Assembly (NCBI GenBank): GCA_038043465.1
Contig: JBBTBX010000005.1
Coordinates: forward strand, 62,001 to 126,000
DNA: 64,000 nucleotides
Direction of reading: 5' to 3'
Source: SXRF01 sp038043465
Lineage (GTDB): Bacteria; Pseudomonadota; Alphaproteobacteria; Rickettsiales; SXRF01
In this document: in pieces, positions 44,437 through 53,044 of the stretch
Layout: each line of letters opens with the position of its first letter
Numbering within the stretch: position 1 is the first letter of the stretch
Notes under the pieces: model-generated
The model's database searches: none
What the model saw: only the letters and a program-made list of their open reading frames with translations
What the model was told of the DNA's origin: nothing
Made by a program: the position numbers and the translations under genes

Positions 44437-44567
44437 ACTAAAACTCGCTGGTGTGAGGCAAGCGCGCAGCAATGAGCATTTTTTAAAAAGTTTAGCGTAC
44501 ATATTAGTACGTGACTTTTTAAAAAATGGTTATTGCAAGCAGATTGTCCGCACCAGTAGAGTTTAGT
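44437..44567. repeat. 130-bp palindromic element at the coaD 3' end
   Basis: The perfect inner arms CATTTTTTAAAAAGT (44477-44491) and ACTTTTTAAAAAATG (44513-44527) lie within outer imperfect arms (ACTAAAACTCGCTGGTG on the left, CACCAGTAGAGTTTAGT on the right). The stop codon of coaD lies in the right outer arm. It could terminate coaD transcription or form a cruciform. Confidence 0.8.
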
Positions 44568-45060
44568 GTGTTGCTGAGAAATGCGCCTTAAGATGCTGCG
44601 CCACATTAGCCGACACGAACGATGATATATCACCACCAAGACGCGCTATCTGTTTTACAAACCGTGACGAGATAAAATGCGTATCCTCTGACGCTGTGAG
44701 GAACACCGTCTCCACATCCGGTTTCATTCGCGCGTTCATACATGCCATCTGGAATTCATTTTCAAAATCCGACACTGCACGCAAACCACGAAATATTACA
44801 TTAGCTCCAACCTCTTCGGCAAAATTCACCAGCAATCCGGAAAAAGTTTTCACCTGCACGCGGTGTGCATCATTGCCCAGAACAAGCAGATCCTCCTCCA
44901 CCAACCGCCCGCGCATGGCAAGATCAAACACCGGCTCTTTGCCGGTATCAAGCGCGACGGCGACAATCAGCCGGTCAGTCACATGCAACGCACGCTTAAT
45001 AATATCCATATGTCCAACAGTCACCGGATCAAAAGTTCCCGGATAAATAGCGGTTCTCAT
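44563..45060 (-). CDS. coaD: Phosphopantetheine adenylyltransferase
   Basis: Fourth step of coenzyme A synthesis. The nucleotidyltransferase motif is YPGTFDPVTVGHMDII (residues about 6-21, with the TxGH-equivalent VGH), followed by NVIFRGLRAVSDFENEFQM (about 88-106) and the HFISSRFVKQIARLGGDIS signature (about 128-146). The 165-residue length is normal. The C-terminal codons run into a palindromic element. Confidence 0.96.
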   Translation of the reverse strand: MRTAIYPGTFDPVTVGHMDIIKRALHVTDRLIVAVALDTGKEPVFDLAMRGRLVEEDLLVLGNDAHRVQVKTFSGLLVNFAEEVGANVIFRGLRAVSDFENEFQMACMNARMKPDVETVFLTASEDTHFISSRFVKQIARLGGDISSFVSANVAQHLKAHFSATH

Positions 45061-45359
45061 CCTTCATAACCTCCAGTTAAAGAAAATGCTCTGACAATTT
45101 ATAGCAGATATGCTACTGCTTTTACAAATATGAAAATCTAAAAATTTAAACAGACAATCTTTTTTCCCATACTAAAAAATAATTGATAAAAAACTAAAAT
45201 AATTTTCTTGCCTAACTTATCCAAATATATTCTATCATAGCAATGTAGGAAAAAAATTCCCTGTATTAAGAGATTATAAATCTTTCTCTGTTTAACATGG
45301 GAATATCGTTTGTTTGATAGCTATAAAAACAGGGTAAAGAGTCGGAGAAACTGGTATCT
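45061..45359. other. AT-rich divergent intergenic region before fliF
   Basis: About 300 bp between coaD (-) and fliF (+). It must hold the flagellar operon promoter. I looked for a sigma54 -24/-12 sequence (TGGCAC-N5-TTGC) and did not find a good match. GTCGGAGAAAC 10-20 nt before the fliF ATG provides the Shine-Dalgarno. No gene or clear repeat is seen. Confidence 0.6.
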
Positions 45360-47018
45360 ATGGAAGCAGTAATGGACAGCATGAAGGGTTTTGGTAATTT
45401 ACGTATTAGATTATTGATTGGTGCCGGCGTAATTTTATTGGGATTTTTTATGATGATGGCGTTTCGCATGTCGAACGCGGGCATGTCCCCTATTTACACA
45501 GGTCTTTCCATGGATGACAGCGCGAAAATCGTCGCTGAGCTGGAAAAAGACGGTATTCCATATGAATTATCAGCGGGCGGATCACAAGTTTCCGTCCCTT
45601 CTGATAAAGTTCTGCGCCTGCGCCTTACCATGGCGGAACAAGGTATCCCTTCCGGCGGCTCAATAGTCGGTTATGAGATTTTTGATCGTTCCGAAAGCTT
45701 CGGCAGTTCAAATTTTGTGATGAATGTAAACGCGATGCGCGCTTTGGAAGGCGAGCTGGCACGTACCATATCATCTATAAACGGCGTTGATACAGTGCGC
45801 GTTCATCTGGTAGTTCCCAAACGCGAACTTTTTACTCGCGAGAAAGAAAAACCAAGCGCATCGGTTGCTATCAAAATGCGTGGTGGAAGTTCTCTTGAAT
45901 CTCAGGAAGTGAATGCAATAACTCATTTGATTGCTTCGGCAGTACCATCTCTTGAACCGTCAAAAGTAACAATCATAGACAGCCGTGGTAAACTTCTGGC
46001 ACGTGGCGATGGCAACGATAGTGTCGGTGGCATGGCGAATAATCAAACCGAATATAAGGTAGCCTACGAAACCCGTACCCAACATGCTTTGGAAGATTTA
46101 TTGGAAAAGGTGATCGGTGTTGGCAAAGTACGCGTGCAGGTCACTGCTGATATTAATTTCGACCGGATAGTAACCAATTCCGAAAAATACGATCCGGACG
46201 GACAGGTAGCACGCTCTGTCCAGTCAAACACCCAGAAAGAAAATGCGACCGATAAAACCGGCAAGGATAATGTAACCGTCGGAAACAACCTGCCACAAGG
46301 GGCAAGCGGAGGAGAAGGAGCATCAAACAGCAATAAACTAGTTGAGCAGACCGATGAAACCACTAACTTTGAAATATCAAAAACCGTTCAGAACCACATA
46401 AAGGAATCCGGCAACGTAAACAAACTTTCCATAGCCGTACTCGTTGATGGAACTTATTCTGGAGAAGAGAACACTGCCGAAAACTATAAACCCCGCAGTG
46501 AAGATGAATTAAAACAGCTTAGGGCATTGGTAAGTTCTGCTATCGGCTATGACGAAAAACGCGGTGACAAAATAGAATTGGTCAATATGCGCTTCACTCA
46601 GGATTCACTGAATCTTGTCGAGGAATCATTCTTTGAAAAATTCAAGCTGGAAATACAATCTATTACTCAGACTCTTATCATTTCTGTGGTTGCCATACTT
46701 GCCATATTGCTGGTGCTGCGCCCTGCTGTCTCAAAAATGGCAAGACAAGTGCAACCGCCTAGCGAGCGTATCGCTGGCGAAATGGCAATGCTGCAGGATG
46801 GCGCACCGTCAGGGCGTATAGCCAGTGGTGATATTGGCGATGGAGGTGGCGCGCCGTCTGGTGGTTTTGAAACCTCGCCGACAGATGAAATAATTAATGT
46901 GGCAAATATCAAAGGCGGGATGAAATCCTCATCCATGTCAAAAATAAATGAAATTGTTGAAAAATATCCGGAAGAAACTATGGGTGTGCTTCGTCAGTGG
47001 ATTTTAAAACAATCATAA
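45360..47018 (+). CDS. fliF: Flagellar MS-ring protein FliF
   Basis: Forms the inner-membrane MS ring. There is an N-terminal membrane segment (LLIGAGVILLGFFMMMAFRM, about 18-37), periplasmic ring-building motifs with GLSMDDSAKIVAELEKDGIPYEL and RVHLVVPKRELFTREKEKPS, a low-complexity Gly/Asn/Ser region (about 295-330), a second membrane segment (TLIISVVAILAILLVLRP, about 435-452) and a C-terminal FliG-binding tail (EIVEKYPEETMGVLRQWI). The 552-residue length is normal. It is first in the flagellar operon. Confidence 0.96.
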   Translation: MEAVMDSMKGFGNLRIRLLIGAGVILLGFFMMMAFRMSNAGMSPIYTGLSMDDSAKIVAELEKDGIPYELSAGGSQVSVPSDKVLRLRLTMAEQGIPSGGSIVGYEIFDRSESFGSSNFVMNVNAMRALEGELARTISSINGVDTVRVHLVVPKRELFTREKEKPSASVAIKMRGGSSLESQEVNAITHLIASAVPSLEPSKVTIIDSRGKLLARGDGNDSVGGMANNQTEYKVAYETRTQHALEDLLEKVIGVGKVRVQVTADINFDRIVTNSEKYDPDGQVARSVQSNTQKENATDKTGKDNVTVGNNLPQGASGGEGASNSNKLVEQTDETTNFEISKTVQNHIKESGNVNKLSIAVLVDGTYSGEENTAENYKPRSEDELKQLRALVSSAIGYDEKRGDKIELVNMRFTQDSLNLVEESFFEKFKLEIQSITQTLIISVVAILAILLVLRPAVSKMARQVQPPSERIAGEMAMLQDGAPSGRIASGDIGDGGGAPSGGFETSPTDEIINVANIKGGMKSSSMSKINEIVEKYPEETMGVLRQWILKQS

Positions 47019-47022
47019 CCAC

Positions 47023-47057
47023 ATCACGCAACTACGATTTACGAACTACGAACTACG
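47023..47057. repeat. Heptad array in the fliF-fliG gap
   Basis: ATCACGC AACTACG ATTTACG AACTACG AACTACG, period 7, in the short fliF-fliG gap. The fliG Shine-Dalgarno (AAGG) follows directly. Confidence 0.75.
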
Positions 47058-47073
47058 ATAATAAGGTAAACAT

Positions 47074-48105
47074 ATGGCGGCACCTCCTAAAGATAACAAA
47101 GATGACTTCCGGAAAATGGGTGGTCCGCAAAAGGCGGCTATGTTTCTTATGGCTATTGGCGAAGAGAGTGCCATCAAATTATTTGCCTTGATGGATGATG
47201 ACGAAATCAGGGAAGTTTCCAATATAATGTCCACTCTTGGGCAAGTAAATTCTGATGTTGTCGAAAGACTATTTCATGATTTTGCCGATCAGGTTTCAGC
47301 TTCCGGCGCATTAGTTGGTAACTACGATTCCACAGAACGCCTATTGGTAAAAGCTCTTGGTAAAAATCGCGTTGATGGCATCATGGAAGAAATACGTGGT
47401 CCTGCCGGACGCACCACATGGGACAAGCTAGGCAATGTAAGCGAAGAAATTCTCGCCAATTTCCTGAAAAATGAATATCCGCAGACAATCGCCGTGGTTC
47501 TTTCCAAAATCCGCGCAGACCACGCCGCGCGCGTGCTAATGAATCTTCCCGAGGAACTGACCGTGGAAGTTATAGTGCGCATGCTTTCAATGGAAACTGT
47601 AAAAAAAGATGTAATGGATGGTATCGAAAAAACCCTGCGTATGGAATTCATGAGCAATCTTGCCAAACGTCAGTCAACTGATAGCTTCGAGATGATTGCT
47701 GAAATATTCAATAATTTTGATCGCACCGCCGAAGGCAAATTCATGGGTAAATTAGAAGAACGCAATGCCGAGTCAGCCGAAAAGGTAAGAGCCTTGATGT
47801 TTACCTTCGAAGACCTGATAAAAATCAACGGTGCAGGCATACAGGTATTACTCCGCACCGTTGATAAAGCCAAACTCGGAATTGCACTTAAAGGTGCTTC
47901 CGATGCCATAAAAGATTTATTCTTAAGTAATATGTCGGAACGCGCTGGGAAAATTATGCGCGAGGAAATGGAAGGCATGGGGCCAGTGCGAATTAAGGAC
48001 GTGGATGAAGCACAGATGCTCGTAGTCGGTGTTGCAAAAGATCTGGCAGGAAAAGGCGAAATTATGATTTCCAGCGATAGTGCTGGCGAACAGCTAGTAT
48101 ATTAG
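47074..48105 (+). CDS. fliG: Flagellar motor switch protein FliG
   Basis: Rotor protein converting ion flow into torque and switching direction. It opens with GGPQKAAMFLMAIGEESAIK; the middle EYPQTIAVVLSKIRADHAARVL motif is typical; the C-terminal torque domain has MFTFEDLIKINGAGIQVLLR and the charged helix with KDLFLSNMSERAGKIMREEM. It has 343 residues. It interacts with FliF encoded upstream. Confidence 0.97.
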   Translation: MAAPPKDNKDDFRKMGGPQKAAMFLMAIGEESAIKLFALMDDDEIREVSNIMSTLGQVNSDVVERLFHDFADQVSASGALVGNYDSTERLLVKALGKNRVDGIMEEIRGPAGRTTWDKLGNVSEEILANFLKNEYPQTIAVVLSKIRADHAARVLMNLPEELTVEVIVRMLSMETVKKDVMDGIEKTLRMEFMSNLAKRQSTDSFEMIAEIFNNFDRTAEGKFMGKLEERNAESAEKVRALMFTFEDLIKINGAGIQVLLRTVDKAKLGIALKGASDAIKDLFLSNMSERAGKIMREEMEGMGPVRIKDVDEAQMLVVGVAKDLAGKGEIMISSDSAGEQLVY

Positions 48106-48130
48106 GAATGAGCGTAATTATGGCTATTTT

Positions 48131-48158
48131 AATCACGAATCACGAATCACGAATCACG
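48131..48158. repeat. Heptad array in the fliG-fliH gap
   Basis: Four perfect AATCACG units, followed at once by TTAAGG, the Shine-Dalgarno of fliH. Confidence 0.85.
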
Positions 48159-48172
48159 ATTAAGGTTGCCTC

Positions 48173-48901
48173 ATGCTGATTTCACCACTAACTTTCAAAG
48201 AATTTGAACCAGGAATCGCTGGTAAGGAAGTCCGCAAAAAACCTTTTGCCAACCAGAAAAAAACAGAAGAACCGGAAGCCCCTCCGCCTCCGCCAACTTT
48301 CAGCGAAGAAGAACTGCGAGCAGCCGAGCGTGATGCCTATCAGCGTGGGTTTCTTGATGGCACTAAAGAAGGGCACGCCACCGCCCAGAGCGAACATAGT
48401 GAAGTCGAGCGCATCTTGATGGAAGGACTGGAAAATTTTGTGCAAAGCATAGCTCCTATATTTGAGCAATATAAAAACCACTGCCAGCAGCTAAAGCAGG
48501 ATATGCCGCCCCTCGCCCTGTCAATAGCGAAGAAAGTTGCAACCGATTCCCTGTCACAACCCGCGCAGTCCATAATAGAATCAGCAGCAAAACAATGTAC
48601 GGAGATAATGGTAAATGAGCCGCAAGTAACAGTCACAGTTAATTCCAGGCTGGCTGATATTCTTTCAGAAAAATTGAAGCAATTGAGACAGCGTGAAAAA
48701 ACCACTTCTCATATTTCAGTCGTAGCGGATGACAATATAGTTTTAAACAATTACCATATTGAGTGGAAAAACGGCAGTCTGGAACGTTCGACAGAAAAAT
48801 TATGGCAACAGATAGATAAAGCAATAGACAATATGCTGGCGGCAATAGCAAATGAACCACCGGAGCAGCTTGATTTATTAAATAAAAAAGTCGTACAATA
48901 A
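48173..48901 (+). CDS. fliH: Flagellar assembly protein FliH-like
   Basis: A 242-residue protein between fliG and fliN. The N-terminus is charged with a Pro run (EAPPPPPTFSEEELRAAERD); AYQRGFLDGTKEGHATAQSE gives the GxxxG-rich helix typical of FliH, and the C-terminal domain (LALSIAKKVATDSLSQPAQS ... VTVNSRLADILSEKL) resembles FliH/FlbE. FliH regulates the FliI ATPase of the flagellar export apparatus. The assignment leans on position plus pattern. Confidence 0.85.
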   Translation: MLISPLTFKEFEPGIAGKEVRKKPFANQKKTEEPEAPPPPPTFSEEELRAAERDAYQRGFLDGTKEGHATAQSEHSEVERILMEGLENFVQSIAPIFEQYKNHCQQLKQDMPPLALSIAKKVATDSLSQPAQSIIESAAKQCTEIMVNEPQVTVTVNSRLADILSEKLKQLRQREKTTSHISVVADDNIVLNNYHIEWKNGSLERSTEKLWQQIDKAIDNMLAAIANEPPEQLDLLNKKVVQ

Positions 48902-48931
48902 ACATTAGAGAACCCTAGTTAAGGAGAATTT

Positions 48932-49222
48932 ATGGCTGAAGAAGTTTCTGGTTTTGGTGAAAGTGCCAATCCTGATAGTTTAAGTTTAGAGACAGTTTAT
49001 GATATTCCGGTGCAGATTACCGTAGTACTCGGTAGAACCAGCATGCAGGTTAATCAGCTCCTTAAACTTGGTCGTGGCGCAGTTATAGAGCTTGACCAGA
49101 AAGTCGGAGAACCGATAGATATTTTTGTCAACAACCGCCTGGTGGCTCGCGGAGAAGTAGTTGTTGTTGAGGATAGAATCGGCGTAACCATGACAGAAAT
49201 TATAAAGACGGATAAACATTAG
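48932..49222 (+). CDS. fliN: Flagellar motor switch protein FliN
   Basis: A 96-residue SpoA-fold protein of the C-ring: VYDIPVQITVVLGRTSMQV, LLKLGRGAVIELDQKVGEP, IFVNNRLVARGEVVVVEDR. This is normal for FliN. Shine-Dalgarno AAGGAG lies 6 nt before the ATG. Confidence 0.96.
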   Translation: MAEEVSGFGESANPDSLSLETVYDIPVQITVVLGRTSMQVNQLLKLGRGAVIELDQKVGEPIDIFVNNRLVARGEVVVVEDRIGVTMTEIIKTDKH

Positions 49223-49225
49223 CTG

Positions 49226-49312
49226 CAATCCTGTGAGACACATCAGTGTCTGCACAGGATCTGTGCATAATTGATAAATATCCTGTGCAATTGCTTTGCA
49301 ATTGCACAGGAT
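49226..49312. repeat. AATCCTGTG...CACAGGATT palindromic element
   Basis: AATCCTGTGAGACAC ... CACAGGAT, then ATCCTGTGCAATTGC ... GCAATTGCACAGGATT. It belongs to the same family as the copies at 56913 and inside gltB, fills the fliN-flbD gap and runs up to the flbD Shine-Dalgarno. Confidence 0.85.
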
Positions 49313-49323
49313 TGGGGGAAAAT

Positions 49324-50670
49324 ATGAGGCTACTAATCATCGGAGAACTATACGGACAGCTAGGCACAGCAAGCACAATAGCCAAATCACGCGGTGCCAA
49401 AGTGGCGCATGTAGCCGATATTGAAGGAGCAATGAATGCCCTGCGTAATGGTCAGGGTGCTGATCTTATCATGGTTGAAGTGCGCGAAGACATTGAAAAG
49501 CTGGTGACCATGCTGATGCGCGAACGCTTTAACCTGATGGTTATCGCCTGCGGTCTGGATACCGACAAAGACGCTGCCGTAAAAGCCATAAAATCCGGCG
49601 CGAAAGAATATATCCCGCTACCTCCGGATGAAGAGCTGATAGCCGCCGTTCTCGAAGCCATAACCGAAGAAATAAAATCCATAATTTACGCCGATCCGGC
49701 AACCGCTAAAGTAATTTCCCTTGCCGAGCAGATTGCCCCAAGCGATGCCAGCATTTTAATCACCGGCGAATCCGGAACCGGAAAAGAAGTAATTGCCCGT
49801 TATATTCACCGCAAAAGCAAGCGTGCCAACCACCCGATGATCTGCGTCAATTGCGCGGCAATACCGGAAGCCTTGCTGGAAGCCGAATTATTCGGTCATG
49901 AAAAAGGCGCGTTCACCGGCGCAATCGCAAGACGAATCGGCAAGTTTGAAGAAGCAGATGGTGGAACAATTTTGCTTGATGAAATCAGCGAAATGGATTT
50001 ACGCCTGCAGTCGAAATTGCTGCGGGTTTTGCAGGAACGTGAAGTTGATAGGGTCGGTGGCAGTAAACCGGTAAAGGTCAATATCCGCGTTCTGGCAACT
50101 TCCAACCGCAATATGCAGGAAGAGGTAAAAAAAGGCACATTCCGTGAGGATTTATATTTCCGCCTCAATGTAATCAGCCTGAACATGCCTTCTTTGCGCG
50201 ATCGCAAGGAAGATATTAAGCCACTTTCTGAGCATTTTATTGAGAAATATTCTAAAGCCAACGGCATTTCAGTCAGAAAACTAACTGATGCGGCGATGAA
50301 CAAATTACTGGCTTATAACTGGTCAGGAAATGTACGCGAACTTGAAAACACCATGCATCGCAGCGTCCTGCTCGCCAGTGGCAACGCCATAGATGCCGAA
50401 GCGATTTATTTAAGCGGCGCGCCGGAGGAAGAAAAAACTCCTGTCCAAGCCCCTAGTCCCCAGCACCTAGCACCTAATAACAACCCCCTCGTTGGTCGTT
50501 CATTGGAAAATGTTGAACAGGAGCTGATAATAGACACTCTTAGCTATTGCCTCGGCAACCGCACCCACGCCGCCAATATCCTCGGAATCTCAATCCGCAC
50601 CTTGCGCAACAAACTAAAAGCCTATGGCGAAAATGGTCTGAGTGTTCCTCCAGCCGTTGGAGACGAATAA
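49324..50670 (+). CDS. flbD: FlbD-type sigma54-dependent flagellar regulator
   Basis: A 448-residue regulator: degenerate receiver (about 1-115, LIMVEV where a receiver has its phospho-Asp), AAA+ domain with ITGESGTGKEVIARYIH, the sigma54-contact GHEKGAFTGAIARR and GGTILLDEISEMD, and a C-terminal Fis HTH (RTHAANILGISIRTLRNKL). Start MRLLIIGELYGQLGTA matches alphaproteobacterial FlbD; GGGGGAAAAT precedes ATG 49324. An in-frame GTG at 49246 lies inside a repeat and is unlikely. A heptad run encodes part of the linker (about 376-385). Confidence 0.93.
   Translation: MRLLIIGELYGQLGTASTIAKSRGAKVAHVADIEGAMNALRNGQGADLIMVEVREDIEKLVTMLMRERFNLMVIACGLDTDKDAAVKAIKSGAKEYIPLPPDEELIAAVLEAITEEIKSIIYADPATAKVISLAEQIAPSDASILITGESGTGKEVIARYIHRKSKRANHPMICVNCAAIPEALLEAELFGHEKGAFTGAIARRIGKFEEADGGTILLDEISEMDLRLQSKLLRVLQEREVDRVGGSKPVKVNIRVLATSNRNMQEEVKKGTFREDLYFRLNVISLNMPSLRDRKEDIKPLSEHFIEKYSKANGISVRKLTDAAMNKLLAYNWSGNVRELENTMHRSVLLASGNAIDAEAIYLSGAPEEEKTPVQAPSPQHLAPNNNPLVGRSLENVEQELIIDTLSYCLGNRTHAANILGISIRTLRNKLKAYGENGLSVPPAVGDE
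50450..50477. repeat. Heptad array inside flbD
   Basis: CCCCTAG TCCCCAG CACCTAG CACCTAA, translated as part of QAPSPQHLAPNN in the linker between the AAA+ and HTH domains. Confidence 0.65.
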
Positions 50671-50673
50671 TGA

Positions 50674-50764
50674 GGATTCAGGATTCGGGATTCAGGATTC
50701 AGGAAAGTAAGAATGATAAATTCTTACTTATTTCTTCCCTGACCTCCGAATCCCGAATCCCGCC
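50674..50764. repeat. Heptad-armed hairpin between flbD and flhA
   Basis: The left arm is GGATTCA GGATTCG GGATTCA GGATTCA; the right arm is CTCCGAATCCCGAATCCCG, its imperfect complement. Between them a perfect 10-bp stem AAGTAAGAAT (50705-50714) / ATTCTTACTT (50720-50729) forms the apex. The complete structure is a long extended hairpin. Confidence 0.85.
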
Positions 50765-50787
50765 CCCTGTTTTGCAAGGCAAAACCC

Positions 50788-52941
50788 ATGGCTGAAACCG
50801 GAGCAACAACCACAGCAGGCAAAGCAGGAGCGACCAACTGGACTGGTGAAATAAACGCCATGATGCGGCGCAAGGACATCTATTTTGCGGTTGGCATTAT
50901 AGCGATACTCGTGGTTTTAATTTTACCATTACCCACTTTCCTGCTCGATTTTTTCCTTGGCATATCCATCACCCTTTCAGTCATTATCCTGATGACGGTC
51001 TTGTTCGTGGAAAAGCCTCTGCACCTTAGCTCTTTCCCCACTATCCTGCTCATTGTCACCATGCTCAGGCTTTCGCTCAACATCGCCTCCACTCGTTTGA
51101 TTTTAGCGCATGGACATGAGGGAACAGGAGCCGCCGGGCATGTAATTCAGGCATTTGGCGGTTTTGTAATGGGCGGCTCGGTGGTTATCGGCGTGATTAT
51201 TTTCGGCATACTCACCATCATCAATTTCGTGGTAATAACCAAAGGTTCCGGTCGTATCGCCGAAGTATCGGCCCGCTTTTCATTAGACGCGATGCCCGGC
51301 AAGCAAATGGCAATTGATGCCGATTTATCGGCAGGCCTTATCACCGAAGAAGCTGCCAAACTCCGGCGCAAGGAAATTGAAGATGAGAGCAATTTTTTTG
51401 GCTCGATGGATGGTGCCAGCAAGTTCGTGCGCGGTGATGCCATTGCTGGCTTGCTTATCACCTTCATTAACTTCATTGCCGGTATAATAATCGGAGTAGC
51501 GCAGAAAGACCTGCCCTTTAACGAAGCCCTTAATCACTACACAGCACTAACCGTTGGTGATGGCCTGGTTTCGCAGATTCCAGCCCTCATTGTCTCCACC
51601 GCCGCCGGTATTCTGGTTACAAAATCCGGTGTCGCCGGTTCAGCGGAAAAAGCGGTACTCGGTCAGCTCAGCCGTCATCCGGCAGCAATGGGTATAACTT
51701 CAGTGTTTTTATTCATCATGGCTTTGTTGCCCGGCATCCCTTTTGCTCCATTTTTTGTCCTTTCCGCTATAACCGGCTTTGCTTCCTATTACATGTTTAA
51801 AAACCCACAAATGATAAACCCCAAAACCGGTGAGGCATATTCAGCAAAAGACGCTCCCAAACTTCTGGAAAATCAGAATAAGGATGGCACGGAAGCCAAA
51901 GCACAGGAAGAACAGCCCGCCGACTTCCTACAGATTGACAGCCTCCGCCTTGAGCTTGGCTATGGTTTGCTGCCACTCATCAATTACCAGAAAGGTCACC
52001 GCCTCACTGAACAAATTAAGGCTTTGCGTCGCCAGATGGCGCGTGAACTTGGCTTTATTATTCCTTCCGTGCGCATTCAGGATAATATGCAGCTCCCACC
52101 CAACACTTATGTGGTGAAGGTAAAGGAAATCGAAGCAGCGCGTGGCGACATTCGCCCTGATATGTTACTCGTTATGAATCCAAGCGGTGGTAAAATAACT
52201 CTGCCCGGCGAAGAAACCACCGAGCCGACTTTCGGCCTTCCGGCGATGTGGATTAACGAGTCAGCCCGTGAGGAAGCTCTGTTCCGTAATTTCACCGTGG
52301 TTGACCCGCCAACCGTTATCACCACCCACCTCACCGAAGTCATCAAAGACAATATGTCTGAGTTGCTATCATATGCCGAAACCCAGAAACTGCTCGATGA
52401 CCTCGGCAAGACCCAGCAAAAGCTGGTGTCCGAAACTATCCCGTCGCAAATCAGCGTCGGCGGTGTGCAGCGCGTATTGCAGAATCTCCTGCGTGAACTG
52501 GTTTCCATCCGCGATCTTTCCACCATTATTGAAGCAATCGCCGAAGCCTCACGCAGCACACAGAATATCAGTATGATAAGCGAGCATGTCCGCAGTCGTC
52601 TTGCCCGCCAGATAAGCCATGGACAAACCACAGAAGCTGGATATATCCCCATCATCGCCATGTCGGCTGGCTGGGAGCAGACTTTTGTTGAAGCACTAAG
52701 TGGCTCCGGTGATGACAAAACCCTGTCAATGGCACCAAGCCGGATCCAGGAATTTATAGGCAGTGTCCGCAGCAATTTTGATAAAATGGCGATGCAGGGT
52801 GAAAGTCCGGTGCTGCTCACCAGTCCGGCAATTCGTCCCTATGTGCGTTCCATTGTTGAACGTTTCCGCCCATCAACAGTGGTAATGTCGCAGAACGAAA
52901 TTTACATGAAAGCACGGATTAAAACTCTGGGGCAGATATGA
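50788..52941 (+). CDS. flhA: Flagellar export gate protein FlhA
   Basis: Main membrane component of the flagellar type III export gate. Eight or so hydrophobic segments fill the first half (starting IYFAVGIIAILVVLILPLPT), including the conserved FHIPEP-like region (FSLDAMPGKQMAIDADLSAG). The large cytoplasmic domain has LELGYGLLPLI, GFIIPSVRIQDN and the TVVMSQNEI end. It has 717 residues. Confidence 0.97.
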   Translation: MAETGATTTAGKAGATNWTGEINAMMRRKDIYFAVGIIAILVVLILPLPTFLLDFFLGISITLSVIILMTVLFVEKPLHLSSFPTILLIVTMLRLSLNIASTRLILAHGHEGTGAAGHVIQAFGGFVMGGSVVIGVIIFGILTIINFVVITKGSGRIAEVSARFSLDAMPGKQMAIDADLSAGLITEEAAKLRRKEIEDESNFFGSMDGASKFVRGDAIAGLLITFINFIAGIIIGVAQKDLPFNEALNHYTALTVGDGLVSQIPALIVSTAAGILVTKSGVAGSAEKAVLGQLSRHPAAMGITSVFLFIMALLPGIPFAPFFVLSAITGFASYYMFKNPQMINPKTGEAYSAKDAPKLLENQNKDGTEAKAQEEQPADFLQIDSLRLELGYGLLPLINYQKGHRLTEQIKALRRQMARELGFIIPSVRIQDNMQLPPNTYVVKVKEIEAARGDIRPDMLLVMNPSGGKITLPGEETTEPTFGLPAMWINESAREEALFRNFTVVDPPTVITTHLTEVIKDNMSELLSYAETQKLLDDLGKTQQKLVSETIPSQISVGGVQRVLQNLLRELVSIRDLSTIIEAIAEASRSTQNISMISEHVRSRLARQISHGQTTEAGYIPIIAMSAGWEQTFVEALSGSGDDKTLSMAPSRIQEFIGSVRSNFDKMAMQGESPVLLTSPAIRPYVRSIVERFRPSTVVMSQNEIYMKARIKTLGQI

Positions 52942-52944
52942 TAA

Positions 52945-53025
52945 TCAGTGGTCAGTGGTCAGTGGTCAGTTATCAGTTTAGCAATACTCTTTTTTTCCTG
53001 ACAACTGACAACCGACAACTGATAA
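52945..53025. repeat. Heptad-armed inverted repeat between flhA and flhF
   Basis: Left array: three TCAGTGG, TCAGTTA, TCAGTTT (52945-52979). Right array: CTGACAA CTGACAA CCGACAA CTGATAA (52998-53025), imperfectly complementary. The loop contains a T-rich run. It could form a hairpin in the mRNA just before flhF. Confidence 0.85.
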
Positions 53026-53044
53026 CTAGTCTCATGAGGAACTC

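Noticed and set aside
45061..45359. sigma54 promoter for the fliF operon
   Set aside because: The closest sequence (TGGGAATATCGTTTG) lacks the GC at -12 with proper spacing from GG.
49246..49323. Upstream GTG start for flbD
   Set aside because: The extra 26 codons are encoded by a palindromic repeat, while ATG 49324 has a good Shine-Dalgarno and the FlbD-like N-terminus.
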